Source: Arthrobacter sp. CAU 1506
GTDB lineage: Bacteria; Actinomycetota; Actinomycetes; Actinomycetales; Micrococcaceae
DNA length: 64,000 nucleotides
Assembly (NCBI RefSeq): GCF_005047635.1
Contig: NZ_SUKC01000008.1
Span: 124,001-188,000, forward strand
Direction of reading: 5' to 3'
The notes beneath the pieces are model-generated. The model was not told where the DNA came from. It did no database searches and saw only the letters and a program-made list of their open reading frames with translations. Numbering within the stretch: position 1 is the first letter of the stretch; each line of letters begins with the position of its first letter. Below, one piece after another: positions 52,146 to 61,188 of this stretch. The translations under genes were made by a program, and so were the position numbers.

Positions 52146-54281
52146 TCACAGGTCCATGAGTTGGTACCGCTCCTTCAGCGGACGCAGCACCTTCAGAGTT
52201 TCCTCGTAGTTCTCCGATAACCTACCGAACTCGTTGGCGCGCTGGAGTTCGCGGATCAGGAGTGTTCGCTCGACGTCGAAGTTGATCGGTGCGTCGGCGG
52301 GCGGCACCGCGAGGTAGTCAAAGATGATTGCATGCGTTTTGCCTTCCGCGCGCCGCAGCAGTCGTCCTCGACGCTGAATGAATTGGCGAGGGTTTGAGCT
52401 GCTAGCCAGCAGATAGCCGATTCGTGCATCGGGGATGTCAACGCCCTCATCGAGACATTTCATTGCTGCAAGGATCCGAAGGTCGTTGCCCGAGCTGAAC
52501 CTCCTTAGTAGTTCCTTCCGTTTGATACGCGGCGTCTCGCCAATATAGTCATGAACTGAGAGGCGTAAGCCATTACCGATCATCCCCGTGACTTCGGAGA
52601 GTTGCCTTTGCCCCGGCGCTTCGCCGAATGGTCGGGGACATCGACCTTCAGCGCAATAGACCAGCTGAAACCAGCTGTCACGGTTTTCACGCAGGTCTGC
52701 TTCGAGTGCGGCGACCTTACCCCCGGCGTGCCCAAGTATGTTCGCCCGATCCCGTAATAGTCGACCAAGAACTGATTCGTCTTGAGAGTCCGCGATATTT
52801 TCGCCCGAGGCGATCCGTTGGGCAATCTGCGCGGTTAGATCGACATAGAACTGAGTTTCATCCGCAGCTAATTCCACTAGGCGGGGGTAATAGTGATATC
52901 GGGTGAGGGCGCCCATGGCAATCGCCTGACTCATCGGCAATTCAAATACGATCTCCCCGAAGTACTCGATGAGTTCATCGGTGCCTTCATCGTCGAACCA
53001 GCGCTCGGGTGTGGCGGACAGAGCCAGTCGGTATGTTGCGTTCGTTGGTAGCGCTGCCAAGTAGGTGGAGGATCCTAGGTTGTGCGCTTCGTCAGCTATC
53101 ACGGCAAGGTGCTGCGAGATGCGCGAGAGCACTAACTGGAATTTAGAACCTGCGAAGGACGAGTTAGTTGCGACCATTACGACTAGCGATCGCTGGCCCA
53201 TCCGAAGGGAGCTTAATTGGCTTTCGACAATCGGCTGCCACTTTTTGCTGGATTCATAAATCGCGATCGGTTTAACGCCGAACTCCTCGACCTCCGTGAT
53301 CCATTGGTCGACCAGATGCTGCTGCGGAGCAACAATTACCGTCACAAGCGGCTGTTCGTGTTCCCTGAGGACGCGGCTCAGCTGGGTGACAGCGATCATT
53401 GCCGTTTTGGTTTTACCGGTGCCGGTCGCCATCTTGAGGATGCCCCGCCCCTGGTTACCCAGCCATGATTCGACAGCATTACGTTGGTAGTCGCGGACTG
53501 TCAGCCAATTGGGGATGGTGAGATGGGGAGGCTCCAAGGTGGCTACTGGTGCGGGCGTTAGGGCCGTGTCCCTTCCTAGCAGGGACGCTTTTGGGCGCTC
53601 TTTTGCCAGCTCGAGTAAGCGTGCGCGGGCCACGCCGGGGAAAGGTTCGATACGCAGGGATGGTGTCTGGTTGGACCACAGCTCTTGGAAGTCGCGCTCC
53701 AGGCGTAGTGCCCGGGCACCGTCGCCTGTCACCCATCCCTTGTACACTTCAACCGATTCGAAGTTTGCCATAAGGCCGCCGTAGGTTTCGTTGCTGCTGC
53801 CTGTGAAACCAACCAAGTCACCTAGATCGTCGCGGAAAATGCCGATCTTCTCGTGATAGATGCCGATGCGGCCTTCCTGCTCTATGAATGCCAATTTGAT
53901 ATCCAGCCGGCCTTCCGCGATGAGGCGCCCCAGCAGTCCGAGGCCCTCCAGCACAGCTTCAGAACCTTCCGAATCGAGTTCGCGAACGGTGGCGCGCTCG
54001 ATAACGGCGCGCACATCATAGCCCCGCTCGATGTCGACGATGTCGTCTTCGTTGAGATGTGGAGATGCGATTAGGCGCATCGTCCCGCCACGCTCGGAGA
54101 ACGTCTCGATTCCCCTTGCGTACAGCGCCAGACTGGTCGAGGTAAAGTAACCAACTGCGCGGCTGTAACTTGTAGCAACCGTAAAGGCCGGCACGAAGAA
54201 ATTTGCGACAACATCTTCCTGGTCACTACGGTAGCGATCATTTAGGTGCAGTGAGCGAAGTCCTAGAGGTACTTCCGTCAC
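52146..54281 (-). CDS. PLD-nuclease / superfamily 2 helicase (dnd restriction-type)
   Basis: 711 aa. The N-terminal phospholipase-D-type nuclease has HxK in IYHEKIGIF (His143, Lys145), then Asp151 and GSSNE (161-165). The helicase core follows: MATGTGKTKTA (285-294), DEAH box 397-400, LSATPERW (421-428) and motif VI QFIQRRGRLLRR near 640. One HKD motif per chain implies a dimeric active site. This nuclease-helicase plan fits type III/ISP-like restriction factors and annotations of dnd-linked restriction enzymes. It overlaps the sigma/alpha-CTD-like gene by 4 bases and precedes the 53-aa gene by 45. Confidence 0.88.
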   Translation of the reverse strand: MTEVPLGLRSLHLNDRYRSDQEDVVANFFVPAFTVATSYSRAVGYFTSTSLALYARGIETFSERGGTMRLIASPHLNEDDIVDIERGYDVRAVIERATVRELDSEGSEAVLEGLGLLGRLIAEGRLDIKLAFIEQEGRIGIYHEKIGIFRDDLGDLVGFTGSSNETYGGLMANFESVEVYKGWVTGDGARALRLERDFQELWSNQTPSLRIEPFPGVARARLLELAKERPKASLLGRDTALTPAPVATLEPPHLTIPNWLTVRDYQRNAVESWLGNQGRGILKMATGTGKTKTAMIAVTQLSRVLREHEQPLVTVIVAPQQHLVDQWITEVEEFGVKPIAIYESSKKWQPIVESQLSSLRMGQRSLVVMVATNSSFAGSKFQLVLSRISQHLAVIADEAHNLGSSTYLAALPTNATYRLALSATPERWFDDEGTDELIEYFGEIVFELPMSQAIAMGALTRYHYYPRLVELAADETQFYVDLTAQIAQRIASGENIADSQDESVLGRLLRDRANILGHAGGKVAALEADLRENRDSWFQLVYCAEGRCPRPFGEAPGQRQLSEVTGMIGNGLRLSVHDYIGETPRIKRKELLRRFSSGNDLRILAAMKCLDEGVDIPDARIGYLLASSSNPRQFIQRRGRLLRRAEGKTHAIIFDYLAVPPADAPINFDVERTLLIRELQRANEFGRLSENYEETLKVLRPLKERYQLMDL

Positions 54282-56476
54282 AGCAAGTCCAAGATCTCGT
54301 CGACGTTACCGCGGTGCTTCGGGCGCTCAGCGCTGCCTCTCCCGTCTAGATGCTCGCGGATGCCGACCAGTAGTTCGGCAATATCCTCATCGCCGCGCTC
54401 TCGAAAAGCCCCAATAATGCTTATAACAGGGCTGGGCTCCGGCAGCCCGAGAGCAACGGCCAAGGATCGGCGAGCGCCCTCGGGGTCGAGGGTGTGGGCC
54501 GCTCCGGTCAGGCTGAGAGCGTCCAGAAGAGGCTGACCGACGGGCTCGCTGGCGGGCTCGAAGCTGAAACTACCGTCGTCCCCGAGCACTAGGAAAGCTT
54601 CTGTGTCAACTGCTATGTCCTGGTCCATTAAGAAGCGACGGATGGTTCCAAAGGAGGGCTGAGTACCCGTCCATGCGACAAGCTGTGGGCCAAGCGGCGA
54701 AGGTAATTGCCGCGACTCACCAGGCTGGAGGCCGACGATCTTGGCAATCGCTACAGGAGCGGCTGACCCGCTGCCCCGCAGATGGTCTGTGGTGATGCGG
54801 ACGCGGTAGGCCCACGCGTCGGCCCTGCGGAATAGACGGCGCGTACTCGCGGGAGCTTTGCGGATTTCATGGTTTCCCGAATACAGCCGGACGACTCCGT
54901 CCTGGACCTCGAACGGTTTCATGTTGGCGTAGGCGATCACGCTGTTCGCCGTCACGGTGTATCGTCCCGTGATGTACTCGATCAGGTCATTCAGGCTGGC
55001 TCGTCCACCGCTCCTGGCCACCTGCTCCCGGATAACGGAACGGATACCAGCATACGCATCCATTCCCCACTCCCTCAGCGCCCAGAGGTCCCGATCGACA
55101 CGTTCAAAGCGGTCGTCTTGGCTCAGCGCGTTCTTCACTGACCCAACGCTGCGATCAAACGAGAAACGGTCGACAATCTCCTGTCCGCTCAAAGGGGAGC
55201 CTCCCACCGACAGCACAGCGGCGGCATAGTCACCGACGGACCCGACACGTGTGTAAACGGCGTCTCCATCTACGATGTAACCGCAACGCCGCAACCACGC
55301 AGCCGTTAGCTCGGGCAGCCGTCCCGGCTGACTGGACTCGACCAGGTCAAGCTCGTCGAGCCGGGCGACACCGTATTGGTCTGCCCGCTCCTCCAGCTGA
55401 GTTCGCGTAAGCATTTCAGCGGACTGCATAGTCGGCACAACACACCAGCGGTCCTCGATTTCGTACGCGTCGTCCAGCCCATCTAGCACACGCCAAACGG
55501 GCTGACCCACGAAATCGATTGCTTTTCCGAGCGCTGGCATCAGGGCAAGCAGGTCGTCAAGCGGACGAATTGTTCCGATAAGCGTGCGGGCGGTATCCGC
55601 GACCATCGCTAAGGGGCCACCTTCCGAGATGAAGCCGAGCATGGCACCGCGAGCCTTGCCCTCAATCTGACGGATACGCTCACGGGTTACGCCGTACGAT
55701 CTACCAATTTCATCCAGAGTGAGGGGAGCGTCTGCGAACAACCTGTTCGCAAGAACGTCTACGGCCCGTTTATCCAGTGTTGCAAAGGCTTTGTCGAATA
55801 GGGCGGCGACATCTGTCTCGGACTCGCCATCCAGAATTTCCTCAGCCCGCAGCATTTCGAGCCGGCGCCTGGCCATGAGCACTAAGCCGGGACTGCCCGG
55901 GGGCAATGGGGCCCCAAGCAACGGCTGCTCCGGCAGGCCAACAACAGCGTACCAAGCGGCAATTTGCCTAAGATCTTCGATGACGGACGCTAACTGAGCT
56001 GGCGGTGCCTCCGGCTGTTGCTCTTCATCCGAAGATGCAAGGGTGGTCACTGTGGGGGTAGTGGCGGATGCCGAGGAGTCTGCCAGCGCCTGCAAGATGG
56101 AGTCTATTGTGCCGACACCGATCTGGCGCCACTCCATCAATTCATAAAGTCTGAGCGGGATAAGGTCGCCGGCTGTGCTGCAACTATTACGTCCGAGGGC
56201 GTTGACCGCCCTTGCCGGTAGGCGGATCTCGAGTAGGTTTAGCTCGGGGTTCAAACCAGGAAAGATTTGCCCGACGGTCCACTGTGTGAGTCTCTCCATA
56301 GCAAGCTCAGAGACGTGTGCAAGCCTCTGAATACGAGTCGTCAGACTCACGCCGTCGATCATTTCCGTCCAGGTTGGAAGGGTGCCAGGCTCAGCAACTC
56401 CCTTTAGCCAAGGGAAAGCGTCGAGCCAACTCCGCGGACGCTGGTCGTCAAAGCCTCGCACTAGCTCGTCAGTCAT
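54278..56476 (-). CDS. Composite RNA-polymerase-like DNA-binding protein (alpha-CTD-like, sigma-4-like, HARE-like)
   Basis: 732 aa. Residues 84-131 (LPARAVNALGRNSCSTAGDL... YELMEWRQIGVGTIDSIL) resemble the helix-hairpin-helix alpha-subunit C-terminal domain; residues 235-280 (LDKRAVDVLANRLFADAP, then LTLDEIGRSYGVTRERIRQIE) closely resemble sigma-70 region 4. Near 455-510 is a winged helix like the HARE/RNA-polymerase-delta domain (SPLSGQEIVDRFSFD, FERVDRDLWALREWG). The rest is mixed and unassigned, with no sigma region 2 or nuclease motif. ATG 56476 has a purine-rich AAGGGGG site. It heads or nearly heads the effector operon and is coupled to the PLD-helicase. Likely a DNA-recognition or transcription-sensing component. 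Confidence 0.8.
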   Translation of the reverse strand: MTDELVRGFDDQRPRSWLDAFPWLKGVAEPGTLPTWTEMIDGVSLTTRIQRLAHVSELAMERLTQWTVGQIFPGLNPELNLLEIRLPARAVNALGRNSCSTAGDLIPLRLYELMEWRQIGVGTIDSILQALADSSASATTPTVTTLASSDEEQQPEAPPAQLASVIEDLRQIAAWYAVVGLPEQPLLGAPLPPGSPGLVLMARRRLEMLRAEEILDGESETDVAALFDKAFATLDKRAVDVLANRLFADAPLTLDEIGRSYGVTRERIRQIEGKARGAMLGFISEGGPLAMVADTARTLIGTIRPLDDLLALMPALGKAIDFVGQPVWRVLDGLDDAYEIEDRWCVVPTMQSAEMLTRTQLEERADQYGVARLDELDLVESSQPGRLPELTAAWLRRCGYIVDGDAVYTRVGSVGDYAAAVLSVGGSPLSGQEIVDRFSFDRSVGSVKNALSQDDRFERVDRDLWALREWGMDAYAGIRSVIREQVARSGGRASLNDLIEYITGRYTVTANSVIAYANMKPFEVQDGVVRLYSGNHEIRKAPASTRRLFRRADAWAYRVRITTDHLRGSGSAAPVAIAKIVGLQPGESRQLPSPLGPQLVAWTGTQPSFGTIRRFLMDQDIAVDTEAFLVLGDDGSFSFEPASEPVGQPLLDALSLTGAAHTLDPEGARRSLAVALGLPEPSPVISIIGAFRERGDEDIAELLVGIREHLDGRGSAERPKHRGNVDEILDLL

Positions 56477-56840
56477 GCGATGAGCCCCCTTCCTCCACCG
56501 TTGACCGGACCGCCCGATATCCGCGGCTTGTACGGTGGTCCGGCCAAACTGATGTGGCCCGCGACGCCGTGACTTTTTCATCTCGGAGGTACATGGGAAG
56601 CGGCTCATGCCCCCAGCAAGCACGGAATACCCGCAGCAGCGGGCTGCAGTCAGTAATGACCTTCGCTGGTAGGGGCACCCACTTGAGGGCGCTCCCTGAC
56701 GGGGAGAGGTCCGCGCTGCGGGGATGTGTGGAGCATTCCTGTCGATGATGGCACCATCCCGTGTGAAACCAGTACACTTCCGCAGGAGTTATTGATGCGC
56801 GGACCCAGATGCCACCGCTCACTAGTTCCCCCAACACGTG
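56469..56840 (-). CDS. Possible small hypothetical protein at the head of the effector operon
   Basis: 123 codons from GTG 56840, preceded by GAGGTGA at ten bases and an in-frame stop further upstream; the TGA overlaps the next ATG by 8 bases, the coupling style of this operon. Codon third positions are mostly G or C, and the end (LRVFRACWGHEPLPMYLRDE) looks protein-like. Cys/His-rich near residues 27-38 (WCHHRQEC). It could be chance, since the first half is low in hydrophobic core residues. No family recognised. Confidence 0.38.
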   Translation of the reverse strand, partial: HVLGELVSGGIWVRASITPAEVYWFHTGWCHHRQECSTHPRSADLSPSGSALKWVPLPAKVITDCSPLLRVFRACWGHEPLPMYLRDEKVTASRATSVWPDHRTSRGYRAVRSTVEEGGSSHD

Positions 56841-57000
56841 TATCGATTCACCTCAGTCTATCGTCAGCGTGCAAATAAAACACCCATTTGATTTCGGGTG
56901 GGCCGGGATATCCGCGGGCGAGAGGAGTTCCTATTTATGTGGCGCGGCGGGCTTCGGCTGGATAGGCGGGGCTAGGCGCACGCGTTAAGGTGGTTCGCTG

Positions 57001-57897
57001 TCACGAAATACGTCTTGCGTAATCTTCTTTGACGACTTCGAGGTGGAGCCAGGAGTCGGTGCGGCTGACGCCGGGGAGGCTGCGGATTTCTTCGAGCTGG
57101 GCGAGGAGGTCGCGGGGGGATTGGGCGGCGAGGGTGGCGATGGCGTCGAAGCGGCCGACGGTTTGGGCAACGAACTCCACGTGCGATGAGCTGCGCAGGA
57201 GCTCGAGGACGGCGTCATTGTCGCCGGAGAGGTTGAGGCCGACGCCCATGGAGAGTTGCCGGCCGCCGGCGCCGCGGGACTCGACGGCGCTGATCCGGAT
57301 GATCCGGGCGTCGAGCAGGCGCTGGACCCGGGAGCGTACGGCGGTGGGCGTGAGGCCCACGGCGGCGGCGAGGTCGCGGTAGCTGGTCCGGCCATCCTGC
57401 TGCAGGATCTCGATCAGCTGGGTATCGACGCCATCGATGGTGACCTCTCCGGCGTACTGCGAGATGAAGAAGCCCTTGACCAGGCGGGTGTAAACCAGCG
57501 TGTCGATATAGGCCACGTCGGGGTGCTCGCGCAGCCGGGTGAGCACGCCATGCAGTTCGTCGTGGGTGGCCACGCGGATCTCGGCGACCAGGTCATGCGT
57601 GCCGCCGACCGCGGAGACCAGCACGGCCTCCGGCCAGTCGGCCAGCCGCTCGGCAATATTGCGCACCGGCCCGGACGCCACCACGGAAACGTGCGCGATC
57701 ACATGCTGGCCGAGGAACGCGGGATCCACCGCGGCCACCACCCGGACGGTGTGGGTGTCCAGCAACTCCCGCAACCGGGCGGACACCGTGGCCCGCGGGA
57801 GGCCGAGATCACGGGCCAGGTCCTGATAGCTGGCCCGGCCCTCCTGCTGCAGGGCGCGGACGAGTTTTGTGTCGATCGTTTCGGTGTAGTCCGCCAA
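57001..57897 (-). CDS. Lrp/AsnC-family regulator with two tandem HTH-RAM units
   Basis: 298 aa, twice the usual about 150. First HTH at about 8-50 (LVRALQQEGRASYQDLARDLG), first RAM ligand-binding domain to about 140, then a second HTH (LIEILQQDGRTSYRDLAAAVG) and second RAM domain. TTG 57897 is preferred (GGAGG and AAGGA just upstream); the open frame starts 13 codons earlier at another TTG with no ribosome site. Divergent from the MHS transporter operon, which it probably controls in response to an amino-acid-like ligand. Double-unit Lrp proteins are typical of actinobacteria. Confidence 0.88.
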   Translation of the reverse strand: MADYTETIDTKLVRALQQEGRASYQDLARDLGLPRATVSARLRELLDTHTVRVVAAVDPAFLGQHVIAHVSVVASGPVRNIAERLADWPEAVLVSAVGGTHDLVAEIRVATHDELHGVLTRLREHPDVAYIDTLVYTRLVKGFFISQYAGEVTIDGVDTQLIEILQQDGRTSYRDLAAAVGLTPTAVRSRVQRLLDARIIRISAVESRGAGGRQLSMGVGLNLSGDNDAVLELLRSSSHVEFVAQTVGRFDAIATLAAQSPRDLLAQLEEIRSLPGVSRTDSWLHLEVVKEDYARRIS

Positions 57898-58114
57898 AGT
57901 TTCCTTAACCTCCCAAGTGAGCACCGCCGTCGTCAATTATCCAGTGATGCAGCCCACATGCAAGCACATTCGGAAAATAGTGCGCCAGAACCTGCGCAAA
58001 ACTGAATTCAACAGCGCCTAACGCAAAATTTCTGCTCTTGTCGGATCTTGGCCGCCGCCCTACAGTTGCATGGATCACACCGGCATCCATGCCTACACCC
58101 CAAGGTGGAAGACC

Positions 58115-59476
58115 ATGTCACACACATCAGCAACCCGGCCGCAGTTCAGCCACGCCAGGGCCCGCCGCGCAGGATTCGCGGCCTTCGTCGGCACCGCCAT
58201 CGAGTGGTACGACTTCTACATCTACGCCACGGCCGCGGCCCTGGTCTTCGGCCCGCTCTTCTTCCCGGAGGCGGACCGGCTGGCCGGCATCGCCGCGGCC
58301 TTCGCTACCTACGCGGTGGGCTTCCTGGTCCGGCCGCTGGGCGGCGTCATCTTCGGGCACATCGGCGACAAGTTCGGCCGGCGCCCGTCGCTGGTGATCA
58401 CGCTGCTGGTGATGGGCCTGTCCACCGTGTTGGTGGGCGTGCTGCCCACGTACGAGAACATCGGCTCCTGGGCCGCGGTGCTGCTGGTGCTGCTGCGCGT
58501 GCTGCAGGGCCTGGCCGTGGGCGGCGAGTGGGGCGGCGCCGTGCTGATGGCGGTGGAGCACTCGCCGGAGAAGTACAAGACGTTCTACGGCGGCTTCGCG
58601 CAGCTGGGCAACCCGGCCGGCGCGCTGGGCGCCACGCTGATCTTCGGCATCCTCTCCGCGCAGGGCGAGACGTTCCTGGTGGACGGCGGCTGGCGGATTC
58701 CGTTCCTGCTTTCCGTGGTGCTGATCGGCGTGGGCTTCTGGGTCCGCTACCGGGTGGAGGAATCCCCGGTGTTCGAGGACAAGGTGGCGGGCCAGGAGCA
58801 GTCGGTGCCGATCAAGTACGCGCTGGGCAAGAACTGGAAGCCGATCCTGATCGGCATCGGGCTGCTGCCCATCTCCACCGGCGGCTACTACCTGGCCACC
58901 ACCTTCGCCACCGCCTACGGCACGGATCCGTCGGTGGGCCTGGACGAGACGCTGATCCTCAACGCCATGTCCGTGGCGGCGTTCTTCGAGCTGATCACCT
59001 GCCTGGGCATCGCCTGGCTGGGCGACAAGTGGGGCCGCAAGCGGGTGATGGCCATCGGCCTGATCGGCTCCGTGGTGTTCATCGTGCCGCAGTTCCTGCT
59101 GATGTCCACCGGACCGGAATGGATGATCTTCGTGGCCTTCGCCGTGGTCCGCGTGGCGATGAACTTCACCTACGCCCCGGTGGCCACCATCCTGTCCCAG
59201 CTGTTCAAGCCGCAGGCACGCTACACCTCCATCTCGCTCTCCTACGGCCTGGCCGCCGCCATCTGGGCCGGCCTGTCCCCGCTGGCCGCCACGCTGCTGT
59301 GGGACGCGACCGGCACGGTGTGGTCGGTGATCGGGCTGTTCGCCGCGATGGGCGCACTGGGCCTCGTCTGCCTGGCGATCGCGCCGCAGCACGTTGACGA
59401 CGATGTTTACCCCGGCGCTGTCGGTTCTGCCGACGCCGGTACCGAAGGTACTTGGAACAAGGAGAGCTTTAAGTAA
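58115..59476 (+). CDS. MFS transporter, metabolite:H+ symporter (MHS) family
   Basis: 453-aa membrane protein with about 12 hydrophobic segments. GTAIEWYDFYIYATAAALVF at the start is the MHS hallmark (as in ProP, ShiA, KgtP), and GHIGDKFGRRPSL plus WLGDKWGRKRVM are the two cytoplasmic MFS loops. ATG 58115 follows AAGGTGG; the 15-codon longer version is unlikely. First gene of a catabolic run with an amidohydrolase, a ThDP enzyme and an M20 hydrolase (one-base overlap with the next gene), so it probably imports their organic substrate with protons. Confidence 0.92.
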   Translation: MSHTSATRPQFSHARARRAGFAAFVGTAIEWYDFYIYATAAALVFGPLFFPEADRLAGIAAAFATYAVGFLVRPLGGVIFGHIGDKFGRRPSLVITLLVMGLSTVLVGVLPTYENIGSWAAVLLVLLRVLQGLAVGGEWGGAVLMAVEHSPEKYKTFYGGFAQLGNPAGALGATLIFGILSAQGETFLVDGGWRIPFLLSVVLIGVGFWVRYRVEESPVFEDKVAGQEQSVPIKYALGKNWKPILIGIGLLPISTGGYYLATTFATAYGTDPSVGLDETLILNAMSVAAFFELITCLGIAWLGDKWGRKRVMAIGLIGSVVFIVPQFLLMSTGPEWMIFVAFAVVRVAMNFTYAPVATILSQLFKPQARYTSISLSYGLAAAIWAGLSPLAATLLWDATGTVWSVIGLFAAMGALGLVCLAIAPQHVDDDVYPGAVGSADAGTEGTWNKESFK

Positions 59477-61188
59477 TGCGCAAGCTGAAGACGTTCGACG
59501 ACGCCGCCGACTTCCAGCCGCTGCTGGTCACCGCCGGCACCATCCACACGCTGGACCCCTCCGGCAAGGGCGCGACGGCGATGCTGGTCGCCGCCGGGCG
59601 GGTAGCCGCCGTGGGCACCGAGGCGGAATGCCGCCAGACTGCGGCCGGGCTGGGGCTGCGCGAACCGGAGCACCAGGACCTGGGCGACGCCGTGGTGGTC
59701 CCCGGGTTCGTGGATCCGCACGCGCACCCGCTGATGTACGGGCAGATGAAGACCTGGGTGGACTGCGGACCGGACCAGGCCGGAAGCATCCCGGAGATCG
59801 TGGCACTGCTGCGCGCGGCCGCCGAGACCGCCCCGGCCGGGCAGCCGGTGCGCGGCTACGGCTACGAGCACCGCAACCTGGCCGAGGGCCGCCACCCCAC
59901 CCGGCAGGAGCTGGACCAGGTGGCCGCGGACCGCGAGGTGTACCTGATGAACGCCTCCGGCCACGGCGGCGTGGTGAACAGCTACACGCTGGAACTCAAC
60001 GGCATCACCCGGGATACCCCCAACCCGGCCGGCGGCGAGTTCTTCCGCGACGCCGACGGCGAGCTGACCGGCGAGCTGTCCGACGCCGCGTGCAACATCC
60101 TCACCGGGCTGAACGGCGTGAAGGTAGGCCACCACGGACCCAACTTCCACCTGGCCGACGCTCCGGAGGAACACCTGCGCCAGCTCTCCGCCGCGCAGCA
60201 GGACTTCCTGGCCGGCGGCGTCACCACGGTGGGCGACTGCCAGGTGTCCCGGCGCGAGTTCGACATGTACCTGCGGCTGGCCGAGGCCGACCAGCTGAAG
60301 ATCCGCTACAGCATGTACTTCCTCTCCCACCTGCTGGAGGAGGGGCTGGAGATCGGCATGACCGGGGCGTTCGGCAACGCGCACCTGAGCTTTGCCGGCT
60401 TCAAGTTTTACGCTGACGGCACGCTGGGCGGCTGGACCGCCTACTTCCCGGACGGCTATGTGGGCGACCCGTGCCGCACCGGCCAGCTGTATCACGACCC
60501 GGCCGACTACGCGGCTCTGATCCTGAAGGCGCACGCCGCCGGGCTGCAGACGGCCACGCATGCCCAGTCGCCCACGGCGCTGGAGATGGTGATCTCCGCG
60601 ATCGAGGCCGCGCAGGCCGAGCACCCGGACTCCGACGCCCGGCACCGGATTGAGCACTGCGGGCTGCCCGCGCCGGAGCAGATCACCCGGATGGCCGACG
60701 CCGGCATCTTCCCGGTGAACCAGCCGCAGCACTACTACAACTGGGGCGAAGGGGTGACCGCCGCCGTCGGCACGCCGGGGGAGCGGTTCAACCCGCTGGG
60801 CGAGTTCGTGGAAGCCGGAGTGCCGGTGACCCTGAGCTCCGACGCTCCGGTGGCCGAGCCTCGCCCGCTGGAAGCGATCCAGGCGGCGGCGACCCGGGTG
60901 ACCCGTCGCGGGCACCAGTTGGGATCGGACGCGCTGCGGATCACCGCGGCCCAGGCACTGGAGGCGCACACGCTGAACGGCGCCCGGGCGCTGGGCCGCG
61001 AGGACGACCTCGGCTCGTTGGCGGTGGGCAAGCGTGCCGACTTCGCCGTGCTCTCCGCCGACCCGCTGGTGGTGGCGCCGGAGACCATCGCGCAGATCCA
61101 GGTGCTGCAGACCTGGGTGGGCGGCAAGGCGCAGTATGCCGCGGACGCTACCCGGGAGCCGGCGCTCGCCGGAGACAGCCATGTCTGA
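59476..61188 (+). CDS. YtcJ-like amidohydrolase (amidohydrolase_3)
   Basis: 570-aa metal-dependent hydrolase. FVDPHAHPLMYG (the HxH motif near 75-86), FYADGTLGG, THAQS, RIEHCG and LSSDAPVAEPRPL provide the metal-ligand pattern of the amidohydrolase_3 group, whose known members hydrolyse amides or N-formyl/N-acyl compounds. The ATG overlaps the transporter TAA (TAATG), and the end overlaps the ThDP gene by 8 bases. Cytoplasmic. Substrate unknown. Confidence 0.9.
   Translation: MRKLKTFDDAADFQPLLVTAGTIHTLDPSGKGATAMLVAAGRVAAVGTEAECRQTAAGLGLREPEHQDLGDAVVVPGFVDPHAHPLMYGQMKTWVDCGPDQAGSIPEIVALLRAAAETAPAGQPVRGYGYEHRNLAEGRHPTRQELDQVAADREVYLMNASGHGGVVNSYTLELNGITRDTPNPAGGEFFRDADGELTGELSDAACNILTGLNGVKVGHHGPNFHLADAPEEHLRQLSAAQQDFLAGGVTTVGDCQVSRREFDMYLRLAEADQLKIRYSMYFLSHLLEEGLEIGMTGAFGNAHLSFAGFKFYADGTLGGWTAYFPDGYVGDPCRTGQLYHDPADYAALILKAHAAGLQTATHAQSPTALEMVISAIEAAQAEHPDSDARHRIEHCGLPAPEQITRMADAGIFPVNQPQHYYNWGEGVTAAVGTPGERFNPLGEFVEAGVPVTLSSDAPVAEPRPLEAIQAAATRVTRRGHQLGSDALRITAAQALEAHTLNGARALGREDDLGSLAVGKRADFAVLSADPLVVAPETIAQIQVLQTWVGGKAQYAADATREPALAGDSHV

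Noticed and set aside
34250-56900. Search for integrase, tRNA-derived attachment site or insertion sequence at the island borders
   Set aside because: No tRNA-like cloverleaf, recombinase motif or flanking direct repeat was found by eye, so a defined mobile element cannot be claimed.
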